A stretch of 64,000 nucleotides of DNA, taken from contig NZ_QICL01000002.1 of assembly GCF_003201355.1 (NCBI RefSeq), positions 62,001 through 126,000 on the forward strand, in the 5' to 3' direction. Positions 41,523 to 49,663 of this stretch are shown here, piece after piece (position 1 is the first letter of the stretch; the number at the start of each line of letters is the position of its first letter). The position numbers and the translations under genes were made by a program. This DNA comes from Indolivaga alginatilytica (lineage in GTDB: Bacteria; Bacteroidota; Bacteroidia; Bacteroidales; Dysgonomonadaceae). The notes below the pieces were generated by a model, which saw only the letters and a list, made by a program, of their open reading frames with translations, was not told the DNA's origin and made no database searches.

Positions 41523-41530
41523 CAAAGATA
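41523..41530 (-). promoter_or_regulatory. Candidate -7 element for DUF47-pit operon
   Basis: TATCTTTG on the minus strand, about 50 nt before the ATG at 41473. No clear -33 element at 19-21 nt. Confidence 0.5.
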
Positions 41531-41670
41531 TAGTAAAAAACAAAAAGTTAACCTTTTTTTAACACTAAAAAGTGAACAATTTGTAACATTGTTACAATCT
41601 ATCTACTTGTCAATTAAGTGAGATGAAGTATCTGATGTGGTATTTCAAGGTAATAACGATTAATCGTTTT

Positions 41671-41706
41671 TTATTTACCAAATAAATAAAAAGATATGAG
41701 ACCTTA
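41671..41706 (+). repeat. Dispersed palindromic repeat, copy g (diverged)
   Basis: TTTACCAAATAAATAAAAAG then ATATGAGACCTTA. The palindrome is damaged on one side (GATATGAGACC). The final TTA is the stop codon (TAA) of the permease on the minus strand. Confidence 0.65.
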
Positions 41707-42933
41707 AGAATATGTATTTAATTTCTTTTTTAAAGTGTTCACGGGGTATAGTACAATAAGAAAGCCTATGAGGCTGACAGTTACAAAGATAAATAATATG
41801 TCGGATGCTAAAACCGAAACCGGATAAGCATCAACAACAAAAGTTCCGGGCGTTTGCCCTAGTTTTAGTAAACCGAAATGTTCTTGTAAGAGGCAAAGAG
41901 TAAGTCCCAGAATGAGTCCGGTAATGGCCCCTGTCATCGAGATCAGCCATCCTTCTATTAAAAAAATTCGAGAGATCAGTTTGTTGTTTGCTCCCATGTT
42001 TTGTAATATTTTGATGTCATCATGTTTATCGACTATCAGCATAGATAGTGATCCGACTACATTAAATACCGCAATAATGAGGATGAAAGCAAGTATAAGG
42101 AATGTGACCCATTTTTCGATATTCACCATTCGGAATGAGTCGGCTTGTTGTTCAAACCTGTTTTTTACGATAAAGCTGTCGCCAAGAATGTCTTGTATTT
42201 TCTTTTCCACCTGATCCGCAGAAGCATCATCTTTCAGTTTTATATCCAGTGATGTTACCTCTTTGTCATACCTGAAAAGCTGACGTGCCAGACTGAGTGA
42301 TACAATCAACATTTGCTCATCGTATTTGGCTTGATTAAGAGAAAATATTCCCGAAGGATAGGCATATACCTGCGTAAAAGCACCCGAGGGGTTCGCCATT
42401 TGTATTTTTACATCCCGTTTGGGCGAATATATTTCTAATGGAGTGATGTTATCAGCTCTTAATCCCAAATTCATAGCCAGTCCGACTCCTGCAACACAAT
42501 AATCAACATCACCTTCTTTCAGGGCAAAAACACCGTTTATTGTAATTCGGTTTATATCTGCCATCTTTTTGAAATTATCCGAGACCCCTTTTATTAAAAC
42601 AGGATCTTGTCTCTCTCCATACCTCACTAAGGCATGTTCTTCAATTGTTTCGGAGATGATATCTATTTCGGGCAGTTGCTTTATTTTTTGAATATTAGGG
42701 TCTGATGGGTCGAAAACTTTACCCTTTGCAGGTGAGATTTGTAAAGTGGGATCAATCACGCTGAAAGAATCCGATACCAGTTTGGTAAAGCCGTTAAATA
42801 TAGAAAGCGTGCATACCATCGCCAGAGTAGCGATAGCTATACCGCATACCGAAATCATAGAAATCACATTGATTGCATTATGCGATTTCTTGGAGAATAA
42901 ATATCGGCGTGCTATGTAAAAAGATAGATTCAC
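41704..42933 (-). CDS. LolC/LolE-like FtsX permease
   Basis: A 409-residue inner-membrane permease with the LolC/E layout: N-terminal FYIARRYLFSKKSHNAINVI and first helix (about 20-45), a periplasmic domain to about 265, then three helices (about 270-300, 320-350, 375-400). By homology it is the permease of a lipoprotein-releasing ABC complex; the ATPase LolD is not adjacent. Its ATG overlaps the rbfA stop (ATGA), so translation is coupled. Its stop codon coincides with the end of a dispersed repeat. Whether it truly releases outer-membrane lipoproteins cannot be proved from sequence. Confidence 0.9.
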   Translation of the reverse strand: MNLSFYIARRYLFSKKSHNAINVISMISVCGIAIATLAMVCTLSIFNGFTKLVSDSFSVIDPTLQISPAKGKVFDPSDPNIQKIKQLPEIDIISETIEEHALVRYGERQDPVLIKGVSDNFKKMADINRITINGVFALKEGDVDYCVAGVGLAMNLGLRADNITPLEIYSPKRDVKIQMANPSGAFTQVYAYPSGIFSLNQAKYDEQMLIVSLSLARQLFRYDKEVTSLDIKLKDDASADQVEKKIQDILGDSFIVKNRFEQQADSFRMVNIEKWVTFLILAFILIIAVFNVVGSLSMLIVDKHDDIKILQNMGANNKLISRIFLIEGWLISMTGAITGLILGLTLCLLQEHFGLLKLGQTPGTFVVDAYPVSVLASDILFIFVTVSLIGFLIVLYPVNTLKKKLNTYS

Positions 42934-43289
42934 TCTTCAGTTTCTTTCTTATCCTCAGGTTTTAATAATCGGTCGATATTTTCCAGATAATCCAATGAAT
43001 CATCTATAAAAAATACGAGAGCAGGAATAATGCGCAGTTGTTTTCCCAGGCGTTGCCCTAAATCGTAACGTATTGCTTTTACGTTAGTCTTGATATTCAC
43101 TAATAATTCCGGTCCTTTTTCGGAAGGGAAAATACTTAAATACGCTTTTGCTACACTTAAGTCAGAACTGATTCTTACACCACTTACCGATACTAGTATT
43201 CCCGGCATCGCTTTAGTTTGTAATAAGAATATTTCGCCCAATTCTTTTTGGATCAATCTGTTTATTTTCTGTTGTCTGGTTGTTTCCAT
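42930..43289 (-). CDS. rbfA: 30S ribosome-binding factor A
   Basis: Small KH-fold protein for 16S rRNA 5'-end maturation and cold adaptation. The sequence begins ETTRQQKINRLIQKELGEIF and has LVSVSGVRISSDLSVAKAYLS in the conserved strand region and LGQRLGKQLRIIPALVFFID near the end, matching RbfA throughout. The 119 residues are the normal length. It overlaps the downstream permease by four bases and lies 62 bases after the methyltransferase gene. Confidence 0.95.
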   Translation of the reverse strand: METTRQQKINRLIQKELGEIFLLQTKAMPGILVSVSGVRISSDLSVAKAYLSIFPSEKGPELLVNIKTNVKAIRYDLGQRLGKQLRIIPALVFFIDDSLDYLENIDRLLKPEDKKETEE

Positions 43290-43321
43290 TATTTATATGT
43301 ATATCGTAATTTTTTTTCAGT

Positions 43322-43354
43322 TAGTCGAAGTATACTATTTAGCTTGCGACCTTA
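43322..43354 (+). repeat. Possible degenerate dispersed repeat, copy q
   Basis: GTATACTATTTAGCTTGCGACCTTA keeps only the GCGACCTTA end of the family. Its TTA is again the stop codon of the minus-strand gene beside it. Weak similarity otherwise. Confidence 0.3.
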
Positions 43355-43987
43355 TTTCTTCCAAATGAGAGTTAATCCATCCCGAATCGGTAGAATAACT
43401 TTCTCTACTCTGTTGTCTTTTTCAAGCATATCATTGAATGCCTGTATACCTATTGTCTGTTTGTCGGTAGGGTGAGGAGTTTCCAAAACCTTCCCGTCCC
43501 AAAGGGTATTATCGGCTATAATTAAGCCACCCGAACGAACTTTGTCGAATATCAGATCGTAATACTCGCAGTAATGCCGTTTATTGGCATCTATAAAAAC
43601 AAGGTCAAAGATACAATCTATTGTTGGTATTATCTGTATCGCATCACCAATATGTAAGTGTATCTTGTCTTTGAGTTTCGATTTATGCAGATGTTTCATG
43701 ATGAAATCCTCCAGTTCATCATTAACTTCTATTGTATGAATCTCTGCATTATCGGCAGCCCCTTCTGCCAGACAAAGAGTTGCATATGCAGTATAAGTTC
43801 CTATTTCCAGAATATATTTAGGTTGTACAATCCTGCAAAACATTTTCAAAAGTCTTCCTTGCAAATGTCCTGATATCATACGTGGACGAAGTAGGTTTAC
43901 ATGAGCATCTCGGTTGAGATTTCTCAACAATTCGCCCTCTTCATCTATATGCGTTAGGATATATTGTTCTATATTGTCTTGCTCCAT
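43352..43987 (-). CDS. O-methyltransferase (COMT/CCoAMT-like)
   Basis: SAM-dependent O-methyltransferase of the caffeoyl-CoA/catechol type. Motif I is ILEIGTYTAYATLCLAEGA, followed by IHTIEVNDELEDF, GDAIQIIPTI and the metal/substrate region FDLVFIDANKRHYCEYYD and GLIIADNTLWDGKV. I begin at ATG 43987 (MEQDNIEQ) because the upstream ATG at 43999 would overlap the stop of the GNAT gene, though an overlap is not impossible. The substrate is unknown. The gene sits between a GNAT and rbfA in a minus-strand run. Its stop codon lies in a GACCTTA motif like that of the dispersed repeats. Confidence 0.92.
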   Translation of the reverse strand: MEQDNIEQYILTHIDEEGELLRNLNRDAHVNLLRPRMISGHLQGRLLKMFCRIVQPKYILEIGTYTAYATLCLAEGAADNAEIHTIEVNDELEDFIMKHLHKSKLKDKIHLHIGDAIQIIPTIDCIFDLVFIDANKRHYCEYYDLIFDKVRSGGLIIADNTLWDGKVLETPHPTDKQTIGIQAFNDMLEKDNRVEKVILPIRDGLTLIWKK

Positions 43988-43991
43988 ATTT

Positions 43992-44447
43992 TTATACAAT
44001 AATCTTACCGACGGTAAAATTAATCATTTTTACGCCTTTTCGTTCTACAATGTTTTCTCTTTCTAAAGTAAATCCTTTATGAAGGAAAAATGGAAGAGCT
44101 ACTTTTGATGCATCTACTGTCAGTTTTTCTATTTGCAGTCTTATAGCTTCTGTCTCTACTTTTTGATATAACAAAGAGGCAATTCCTTTACGTTGATAAT
44201 CGGGATGGGTATATAAATAATTAATATATCCTTTTGATGGAATAAAATCTATAAATCCTGCGATTGTATCATCCATAAGGCAGACCCAGGTTTTAGTCAG
44301 ATGGAGATTCTGTTTCAGAATTGAATCGGGTGCCCATGCATTTTGCTGTTCATATGTATATATATCGGTGGGGATATTATGTACCGCCTGATGCAATATT
44401 TTAGTCAAACAAGAAAAGTCTTCCGGAATGTATTCTCTGATTTGCAT
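43992..44447 (-). CDS. GNAT-family acetyltransferase
   Basis: A 151-residue acyltransferase that uses acetyl-CoA. The start is MQIREYIPEDFSCLTKILHQ; the strand-4 and loop region reads INYLYTHPDYQRKGIASLLYQ, the acetyl-CoA pyrophosphate-binding motif (Q/R-x-x-G-x-A), and the end FFLHKGFTLERENIVERKGV is typical of the YafP/PhnO-like group. The acceptor substrate cannot be predicted. It is close to, and probably co-transcribed with, the O-methyltransferase. Confidence 0.92.
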   Translation of the reverse strand: MQIREYIPEDFSCLTKILHQAVHNIPTDIYTYEQQNAWAPDSILKQNLHLTKTWVCLMDDTIAGFIDFIPSKGYINYLYTHPDYQRKGIASLLYQKVETEAIRLQIEKLTVDASKVALPFFLHKGFTLERENIVERKGVKMINFTVGKIIV

Positions 44448-44460
44448 GTGTATGGTTGCT

Positions 44461-44509
44461 AAAAAAACGAATGAGATAATAGGCGATTATTATGTCGCTA
44501 TTATCTCAT
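44461..44509 (-). terminator. Intrinsic terminator after pyk
   Basis: Arms ATGAGATAATA / TATTATCTCAT with an inner GGCGA/TCGC pairing, followed on the minus strand by seven Ts. It separates pyk from the GNAT gene. Confidence 0.82.
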
Positions 44510-44552
44510 CTGTTGCAGTTATGCTATTTTGTTTCTATACAAAGTTGCAATA

Positions 44553-46016
44553 TTATTCTACCGGAACATCATATTTGTCACCAGCTTCAAGTACTTTACC
44601 TACATTGTTGATTTCAAGGAAAGTTGTACCTCCACCTTCAGTGAAGCTTCCGCTTAAATATGCAACAGTATCACCTTTATCCAGAGCTTTCACTTCTGTA
44701 AGATTTTTCAATGCTTTCAGGAAATATTCTTTGTGTTTGTTAGTAGTGTAACCTGTATCCTCTTGGAAACGGGCGTCAACACCATAACAAACCGAAAGAT
44801 AACGAGCAACTTCCTCTTTATTACAGAATGCATAAACTGTATTTTTGCTACGGAAAGCAGCTAATGTACGTGCAGTACGTCCGGTTACACTATCAGTAAT
44901 AATTGCTTTAACACCAAGTTGGCTTACCGATTTAACAGCTTGTTTTGCAAGGAATGAAGTATTATCGTATTCTGAATCTTTGAATGGAACAGGAATAATG
45001 TTCTCTTCCAATTTAGAGATTTCAGCAGCACGAGCCACTTGAGCCATTGTGCGAACAGCCTCAACAGGATATTTACCGTAAGCAGTTTCGCCACTCAACA
45101 TCACAGCATCAGTTCCGTAATATACTGCATTTGCAATATCGGCAACTTCAGCACGTGTCGGACGTGGATTTTCGATCATAGTGTGTAACATTTGAGTAGC
45201 AACGATAACCGGTTTTTTGTATTCGATTGCTTTACGGATCAACAAACGTTGGATTCCCGGAATGTTTTCTTGTGGAACTTCAATACCTAGGTCACCACGA
45301 GCAACCATTACACCATAAGCGTGTTCGTAAATTTCGTCGATGTTATCAACACCTTCTTGATTTTCGATTTTAGCGATGATTTTAATGTCACTGTTGTGAG
45401 CATCCAATATTTTTTGAACGTCAAGAACATCTTCTTTATGTCTTACGAAAGAGTGTGCAATGAAGTCAGCTCCGTATTTGATAGCTATTTCAATACATTT
45501 TTTATCTTTCTCAGTGATTGAAGGTAGATTAACGCTAACACCTGGGATGTTTACGCTTTTACGGCTACCGATTGTTCCGTTATTTTGAACTTCTACAAGA
45601 AGAAAGTCATTTCCTTTTTCGATTACCTTAAGTGCAGTTTCACCATCATCGATAAGAAGAAGATTTCCTACAGGAACATCTTTTACGATACTTGGGTATG
45701 ATACAGCTACTTGTTCTGGAGTCGATTTTACATCAATGTTTCCGATCACTTTCAGCCTGTCACCTGTTTTCACAACAATCTTTTCACCAGACTCAGTTGC
45801 AGTTGTGCGGATTTCAGGACCTTTAGTGTCCATCATCAGACCGATAGTCTTAGATACCGCACGTACGTTGTTGATTACTTGAACGAATCCTTCTTCTGTC
45901 ATGTGAGCCGAGTTCATTCGAACTACATTGATTCCTTCGTTGTACAACGATTGGATGAAATCAACATCACAACGCATGTCTGAAATTGTTGCAACAATTT
46001 TCGTTTTCTTAAACAT
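44553..46016 (-). CDS. pyk: Pyruvate kinase
   Basis: Converts phosphoenolpyruvate and ADP to pyruvate and ATP. All family blocks are visible: TKIVATISDMRCD at the N-terminus (the usual GP is replaced), MNSAHMTEEGF, MMDTKGPEIR (motif for Mg/ADP), the catalytic segment IIAKIENQEGVDNIDEI with its Lys and Glu, VARGDLGIEVP, ATQMLHTMIENPRPTRAEV (signature), VMLSGETAYGKYPVEAV, and the C-terminal allosteric domain. At 487 residues the length is normal. It lies 24 bases after aroQ and likely shares its promoter. Confidence 0.97.
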   Translation of the reverse strand: MFKKTKIVATISDMRCDVDFIQSLYNEGINVVRMNSAHMTEEGFVQVINNVRAVSKTIGLMMDTKGPEIRTTATESGEKIVVKTGDRLKVIGNIDVKSTPEQVAVSYPSIVKDVPVGNLLLIDDGETALKVIEKGNDFLLVEVQNNGTIGSRKSVNIPGVSVNLPSITEKDKKCIEIAIKYGADFIAHSFVRHKEDVLDVQKILDAHNSDIKIIAKIENQEGVDNIDEIYEHAYGVMVARGDLGIEVPQENIPGIQRLLIRKAIEYKKPVIVATQMLHTMIENPRPTRAEVADIANAVYYGTDAVMLSGETAYGKYPVEAVRTMAQVARAAEISKLEENIIPVPFKDSEYDNTSFLAKQAVKSVSQLGVKAIITDSVTGRTARTLAAFRSKNTVYAFCNKEEVARYLSVCYGVDARFQEDTGYTTNKHKEYFLKALKNLTEVKALDKGDTVAYLSGSFTEGGGTTFLEINNVGKVLEAGDKYDVPVE

Positions 46017-46040
46017 AAAAGTAGTTTTTAATTATAATAA

Positions 46041-46469
46041 TTATTTTGTATTTCTAATAATGTATTCAATCGCTAATTTGTAGGATTCGAGTCCGAGTCC
46101 GACTACTGCACCTTTGCAGGCTGGTGCTATCATCGATTTGTGACGAAACTCTTCTCTCGCATGTATGTTAGAGATATGCACCTCTATAACCGGAGTGGTT
46201 ACCGCTTTTATTGCATCATGCAGAGCTATTGAGGTATGGGTGTATGCTCCCGCATTTATAACAATACCATCATATTCAAATCCGACTTCATGTATCTTAT
46301 CTATCAGATCTCCTTCGTGATTAGATTGGTAGTAGAATAATTCGCAACTATCAGTATATAATGAAACCAATTCGGCGAAATACATGTCAAATGTAGTATT
46401 GCCATATATTGAAGGTTCACGTTTTCCTAATAAGTTTAAATTAGGTCCGTTTATTACCAATATCTTCAT
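46041..46469 (-). CDS. aroQ: 3-dehydroquinate dehydratase, type II
   Basis: Third step of the shikimate pathway, converting 3-dehydroquinate to 3-dehydroshikimate. The N-terminus MKILVINGPNLNLLGKREPS is diagnostic; the flexible lid Arg, the catalytic Tyr and His regions (FYQSNHEGDLIDKIHEVG, INAGAYTHTSIALHDA) and VEVHISNIHAREEFRHKSM are all present in the type II order. The start at 46469 gives 142 residues, the family norm; the open frame upstream is not conserved-looking. It precedes pyk in a likely operon. Confidence 0.96.
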   Translation of the reverse strand: MKILVINGPNLNLLGKREPSIYGNTTFDMYFAELVSLYTDSCELFYYQSNHEGDLIDKIHEVGFEYDGIVINAGAYTHTSIALHDAIKAVTTPVIEVHISNIHAREEFRHKSMIAPACKGAVVGLGLESYKLAIEYIIRNTK

Positions 46470-46518
46470 GTATAATAGTGTTTTAGCTATACAAAGTGAT
46501 TGCTGAGAAATAATCATA

Positions 46519-46526
46519 CAAAGATA
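46519..46526 (-). promoter_or_regulatory. Candidate -7 element for aroQ-pyk
   Basis: TATCTTTG on the minus strand, about 50 nt before the aroQ ATG at 46469. It supports the shorter aroQ start. Confidence 0.5.
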
Positions 46527-46593
46527 GACAAATTTTTGTGTATTAAATACTAAATAGATGCAGTTTTATGCAAAATAAGAATGTGTTAATGTG

Positions 46594-46640
46594 AAAAAAA
46601 GCGACAGCCATATTCTTGAAGAATAATCTGTCGCTTTTTT
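46594..46640 (-). terminator. Intrinsic terminator after amidophosphoribosyltransferase
   Basis: Arms AAAAAAGCGACAG / CTGTCGCTTTTTT (13 bp) around a 20-nt loop that can itself fold (ATTCTT/AAGAAT). T-run on the minus strand. Confidence 0.85.
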
Positions 46641-46669
46641 ATAGAATTGTACTATTTAAAGTCTAATGC

Positions 46670-48568
46670 CTAGTATGATCTTTTCTCTAAACCTTCAACA
46701 TAATTAAGGAAAGCTGTATTTACCATACGGTTGCCTCCCGGTGTAGGGTAGTTGCCCGAGAAATACCAGTCTCCTTTGTTGTCCGGACATGCCTTGTGAA
46801 GATTCTCGATGCTTTGGAATACGATTTCCACCTTGGCTTCCGTCCCTTCCGGTGTTAGCATTTCTGCTATCTTCTCAGAGATTTCTTCTTCTGTGAAAGG
46901 TGCATATATTTCCTTTACATAATTAACTATTTCCTCTTTCGGCTTATCGCGCTGAGCAGCTGATTTTTGATAAACGTCATCAATTATCTGTTGCAGGTTT
47001 CTGTCTTTTAGAAGTTGGATTGCTGCTCTGAAAGCTGCAAATTCGCTCATGCGTGACATATCTATACCATAACAGTCAGGATACCTGATCTGAGGTGATG
47101 AAGATAGGACTACGATCTTCTTGGGGTGTAATCTGTCGAGCATCTTAATGATACTTTGTTGCAGGGTTGTTCCCCTAACTATACTATCATCTATTACTAC
47201 AAGGTTGTCTTTGTAGGGACGGATCGACTCGTACGTAACGTCATATACGTGTGCTGCCAGATCGTTACGGCCTTTATCTTCGGAAATAAATGTTCTTAGT
47301 TTAATATCTTTGATTGCAACCTTTTCGGTGCGGACTTTCATGGCTAATATTCGTTTCAGATCGTCATTGGTTGCATGTTCCCCTTTTTCTCTGATCTTTT
47401 TGAATCTTACTTCCTGCATGTATTCCTCTAACCCTTGAGTCATTCCGTAAAATGCAACTTCGGCTGTATTTGGAATAAATGAAAATACAGTGTTGCGAAG
47501 ATCGGAATCAATAGATTTGAGAATACGTGGAAGCAATAGTTTTCCGAGTTCTTTTCTTTCTCTGTAAATATCAGAATCAGATCCTCTCGAGAAATAAATC
47601 CTCTCGAATGAACAAGGTGCAAACGATTCTTTCTTTTCTAATATTTGAGGAAACATAACACGACCGTCTTTTTTTACAACGATAGCTTGTCCCGCTTCCA
47701 ATTCTTTAATATCGGAAACATCGAGATTCATTGTTGTTTGAATAACCGGACGTTCAGAGGCAACCACTACAATTTCGTCATCCATATAATAATATGCCGG
47801 ACGAATACCCCATGGGTCACGGAAAACAAATGAATCACCGCAACCTATCAACCCGCCTATAACAAATCCTCCATCCCAATTTTTGCTGGCAGTGCGCAGC
47901 ATAAATGGTATGTCCAGATTTTCTTCGATAAGCTTATTAAGATCAGTTCCTTTTACCGTTTTATCTTTTCCGTATTTATCGTATTGGAATTGCACCTCAC
48001 GATCGAGATGATGACCCAGAGATTCCAAAAGGACAAAAGTATCGGCATAATCACGAGGATGTTGCCCTTCCTTTAATAAATCATTAAAAAGCTCGTCAAC
48101 ATTGGTCATATTGAAGTTTCCGGCAAGAGCCAGATTACGTGATGCCCAATTGTTGCGTCTGAGGAAAGGATGTACATAAGACAAGCCTGTTTTTCCGGTA
48201 GTACTATATCTCAAGTGTCCTAGAAATAATTCGCCTGCAAACGGTAGGTTGTTCTTTGCGAAAATAGGATCTTCGAGGTTCTCGGAAGAGATTTTACCAA
48301 AGTGGTTGTGTACATTACCGAATATTTCGGAAATGGCACTCGATCCTGTTGCTCTCTCTCTGAAAATAAATTCAGTACCCGGTTGTGCATCCAGCTTCAC
48401 AACTGCTAAGCCGGCTCCTTCCTGCCCGCGGTTGTGTTGTTTCTCCATAAGCAGATACAATTTATTGAGGCCATGCCTCCATGTACCATACTTTTCCTGA
48501 TAATATTCAAGTGGTTTTAAAAGACGGATCATTGCGATCCCGCATTCGTGCTTTAAAGCTTCTGTCAT
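46670..48568 (-). CDS. purF: Amidophosphoribosyltransferase, long Bacteroidetes form
   Basis: Makes phosphoribosylamine from PRPP and glutamine, the first step of purine synthesis. The class II glutaminase domain begins with a short propeptide and catalytic Cys (HECGIAMI, Cys 9), then QHNRGQEGAGLA and LGHLRYSTTG. The phosphoribosyltransferase domain has the PRPP loop LVVIDDSIVRGTTLQQSIIK and SSPQIRYPDCYGIDMSRMSE. At 632 residues it is about 150 longer than typical PurF, with extra sequence at the C-terminus and between the domains; this long type is known in Bacteroidales, sometimes alongside a normal PurF. So it may be a paralogue rather than the only enzyme. Confidence 0.88.
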   Translation of the reverse strand: MTEALKHECGIAMIRLLKPLEYYQEKYGTWRHGLNKLYLLMEKQHNRGQEGAGLAVVKLDAQPGTEFIFRERATGSSAISEIFGNVHNHFGKISSENLEDPIFAKNNLPFAGELFLGHLRYSTTGKTGLSYVHPFLRRNNWASRNLALAGNFNMTNVDELFNDLLKEGQHPRDYADTFVLLESLGHHLDREVQFQYDKYGKDKTVKGTDLNKLIEENLDIPFMLRTASKNWDGGFVIGGLIGCGDSFVFRDPWGIRPAYYYMDDEIVVVASERPVIQTTMNLDVSDIKELEAGQAIVVKKDGRVMFPQILEKKESFAPCSFERIYFSRGSDSDIYRERKELGKLLLPRILKSIDSDLRNTVFSFIPNTAEVAFYGMTQGLEEYMQEVRFKKIREKGEHATNDDLKRILAMKVRTEKVAIKDIKLRTFISEDKGRNDLAAHVYDVTYESIRPYKDNLVVIDDSIVRGTTLQQSIIKMLDRLHPKKIVVLSSSPQIRYPDCYGIDMSRMSEFAAFRAAIQLLKDRNLQQIIDDVYQKSAAQRDKPKEEIVNYVKEIYAPFTEEEISEKIAEMLTPEGTEAKVEIVFQSIENLHKACPDNKGDWYFSGNYPTPGGNRMVNTAFLNYVEGLEKRSY

Positions 48569-48617
48569 TACAGTATTCTAAGGTGGAAATGTTCTTCTTA
48601 TCTTTAAAAAGATACTA

Positions 48618-48625
48618 CAAATATA
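48618..48625 (-). promoter_or_regulatory. Candidate -7 element for amidophosphoribosyltransferase
   Basis: TATATTTG on the minus strand, about 50 nt before the ATG at 48568. Confidence 0.5.
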
Positions 48626-48818
48626 CGGTGAATTTTGGATGAAAAAAAGGAAGAATAATTTAAAATAATAGAAAAAAAGAATGTTAGAAAAAAAAGCGCA
48701 ATTTTTGTAACCAATAATAAAATTCCGAGTCTTACTGGATAAGAGTGGAAATTAAACCTTCATTTTGACTGAAAATAGAATTTTTGACAGGTGTTTTGGT
48801 AAAAAAATATATAAAAGG

Positions 48819-48848
48819 TTTGCTAAACAAAAATAATTTAGAACTTTG
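48819..48848 (+). promoter_or_regulatory. Possible promoter for exporter operon
   Basis: TTTG (48819-48822), 18-nt spacer, GAACTTTG (48841-48848), one base off TAnnTTTG. Leader of about 60 nt. Confidence 0.4.
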
Positions 48849-48916
48849 TGATATTTCCTTTCGAAATGATACTAATACAGAAGCAAGGCTGATAAAAATA
48901 TATAAACAGACTTAAA

Positions 48917-49597
48917 GTGATACAAATAAGAAATCTCAATAAAACGTACTACGGAGGCTCACCTTTACATGTACTTAAAGGTATAGATATGAGCGTTGAC
49001 AAAGGTGAATTCCTTTCTATAATGGGAGCATCGGGATCCGGTAAATCTACGCTGTTGAATATTCTCGGAATATTGGATACTTATGACACCGGAGACTATT
49101 ATTTAGATAATGTACTCATAAAAAACCTCAGTGAGTCGAAAGCTGCAGAACTACGTAACCGTAAGATCGGTTTTATCTTTCAATCCTTTAACCTGATAAC
49201 ATTTAAGAATGCGTTGGAAAACGTATCTCTTCCATTATATTATCAGGGAGTAAGCCGCAAAAAGAGGAATATACTGGCGATGGAATATCTCGATAAGATG
49301 GGATTGGCCAGCCATGCCACGCATTTACCTAACGAATTGTCGGGAGGACAAAAGCAGCGTGTCGCGATAGCCCGTGCATTGATTGCACAGCCTCAGATCA
49401 TTCTGGCAGATGAGCCTACAGGGGCATTGGATAGTAAAACATCGGAAGATGTGATGCGTTTGCTTCGTGAGATTAATGAGATTGACGGCATGACTATGAT
49501 TATTGTAACACATGAGCAAGGAGTAGCTGCTGCTACCGATCGGGTGATACATATAAAAGATGGTATAATAGGGTCGATAGAGATAAATAAAGGCTAA
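48917..49597 (+). CDS. ABC exporter ATPase (MacB/LolD type)
   Basis: A 226-residue ATP-binding subunit. Walker A GASGSGKSTLLNILG (about residues 37-51), Q-loop IFQSFNLITF, signature LSGGQKQRVAIARAL, Walker B IILADEPTGALDSKTSED and the H-loop VTHEQ are all intact. It starts with GTG at 48917; this gives the normal N-terminus IQIRNLNKTYYGGSPLHVLK and no ATG lies nearby in frame. It is first in a five-gene operon with two permeases, an HlyD-like adaptor and a TolC-like protein, together a MacAB-TolC-like tripartite exporter. Confidence 0.95.
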   Translation: MIQIRNLNKTYYGGSPLHVLKGIDMSVDKGEFLSIMGASGSGKSTLLNILGILDTYDTGDYYLDNVLIKNLSESKAAELRNRKIGFIFQSFNLITFKNALENVSLPLYYQGVSRKKRNILAMEYLDKMGLASHATHLPNELSGGQKQRVAIARALIAQPQIILADEPTGALDSKTSEDVMRLLREINEIDGMTMIIVTHEQGVAAATDRVIHIKDGIIGSIEINKG

Positions 49598-49606
49598 AAC
49601 AGTCAA

Positions 49607-49644
49607 CAGTTATCAGTTACTTGTTTATTGCTGACTGATAACTG
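49607..49644. repeat. CAGTTATCAGT inverted repeat
   Basis: Perfect 11-bp arms CAGTTATCAGT / ACTGATAACTG around a 16-nt loop, filling the gap between the ATPase and the first permease. Similar CAGTTAnCAGT tracts occur near 10735, 25340 and 63895. Confidence 0.65.
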
Positions 49645-49663
49645 ATAACTAATTCCCAAATCT

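Larger units (their letters stand above)
48569..48916. other. Divergent non-coding spacer, 348 bases
   Basis: A/T-rich gap between the divergent amidophosphoribosyltransferase and exporter operons. It holds a -7 element for each direction and no credible ORF. Confidence 0.6.
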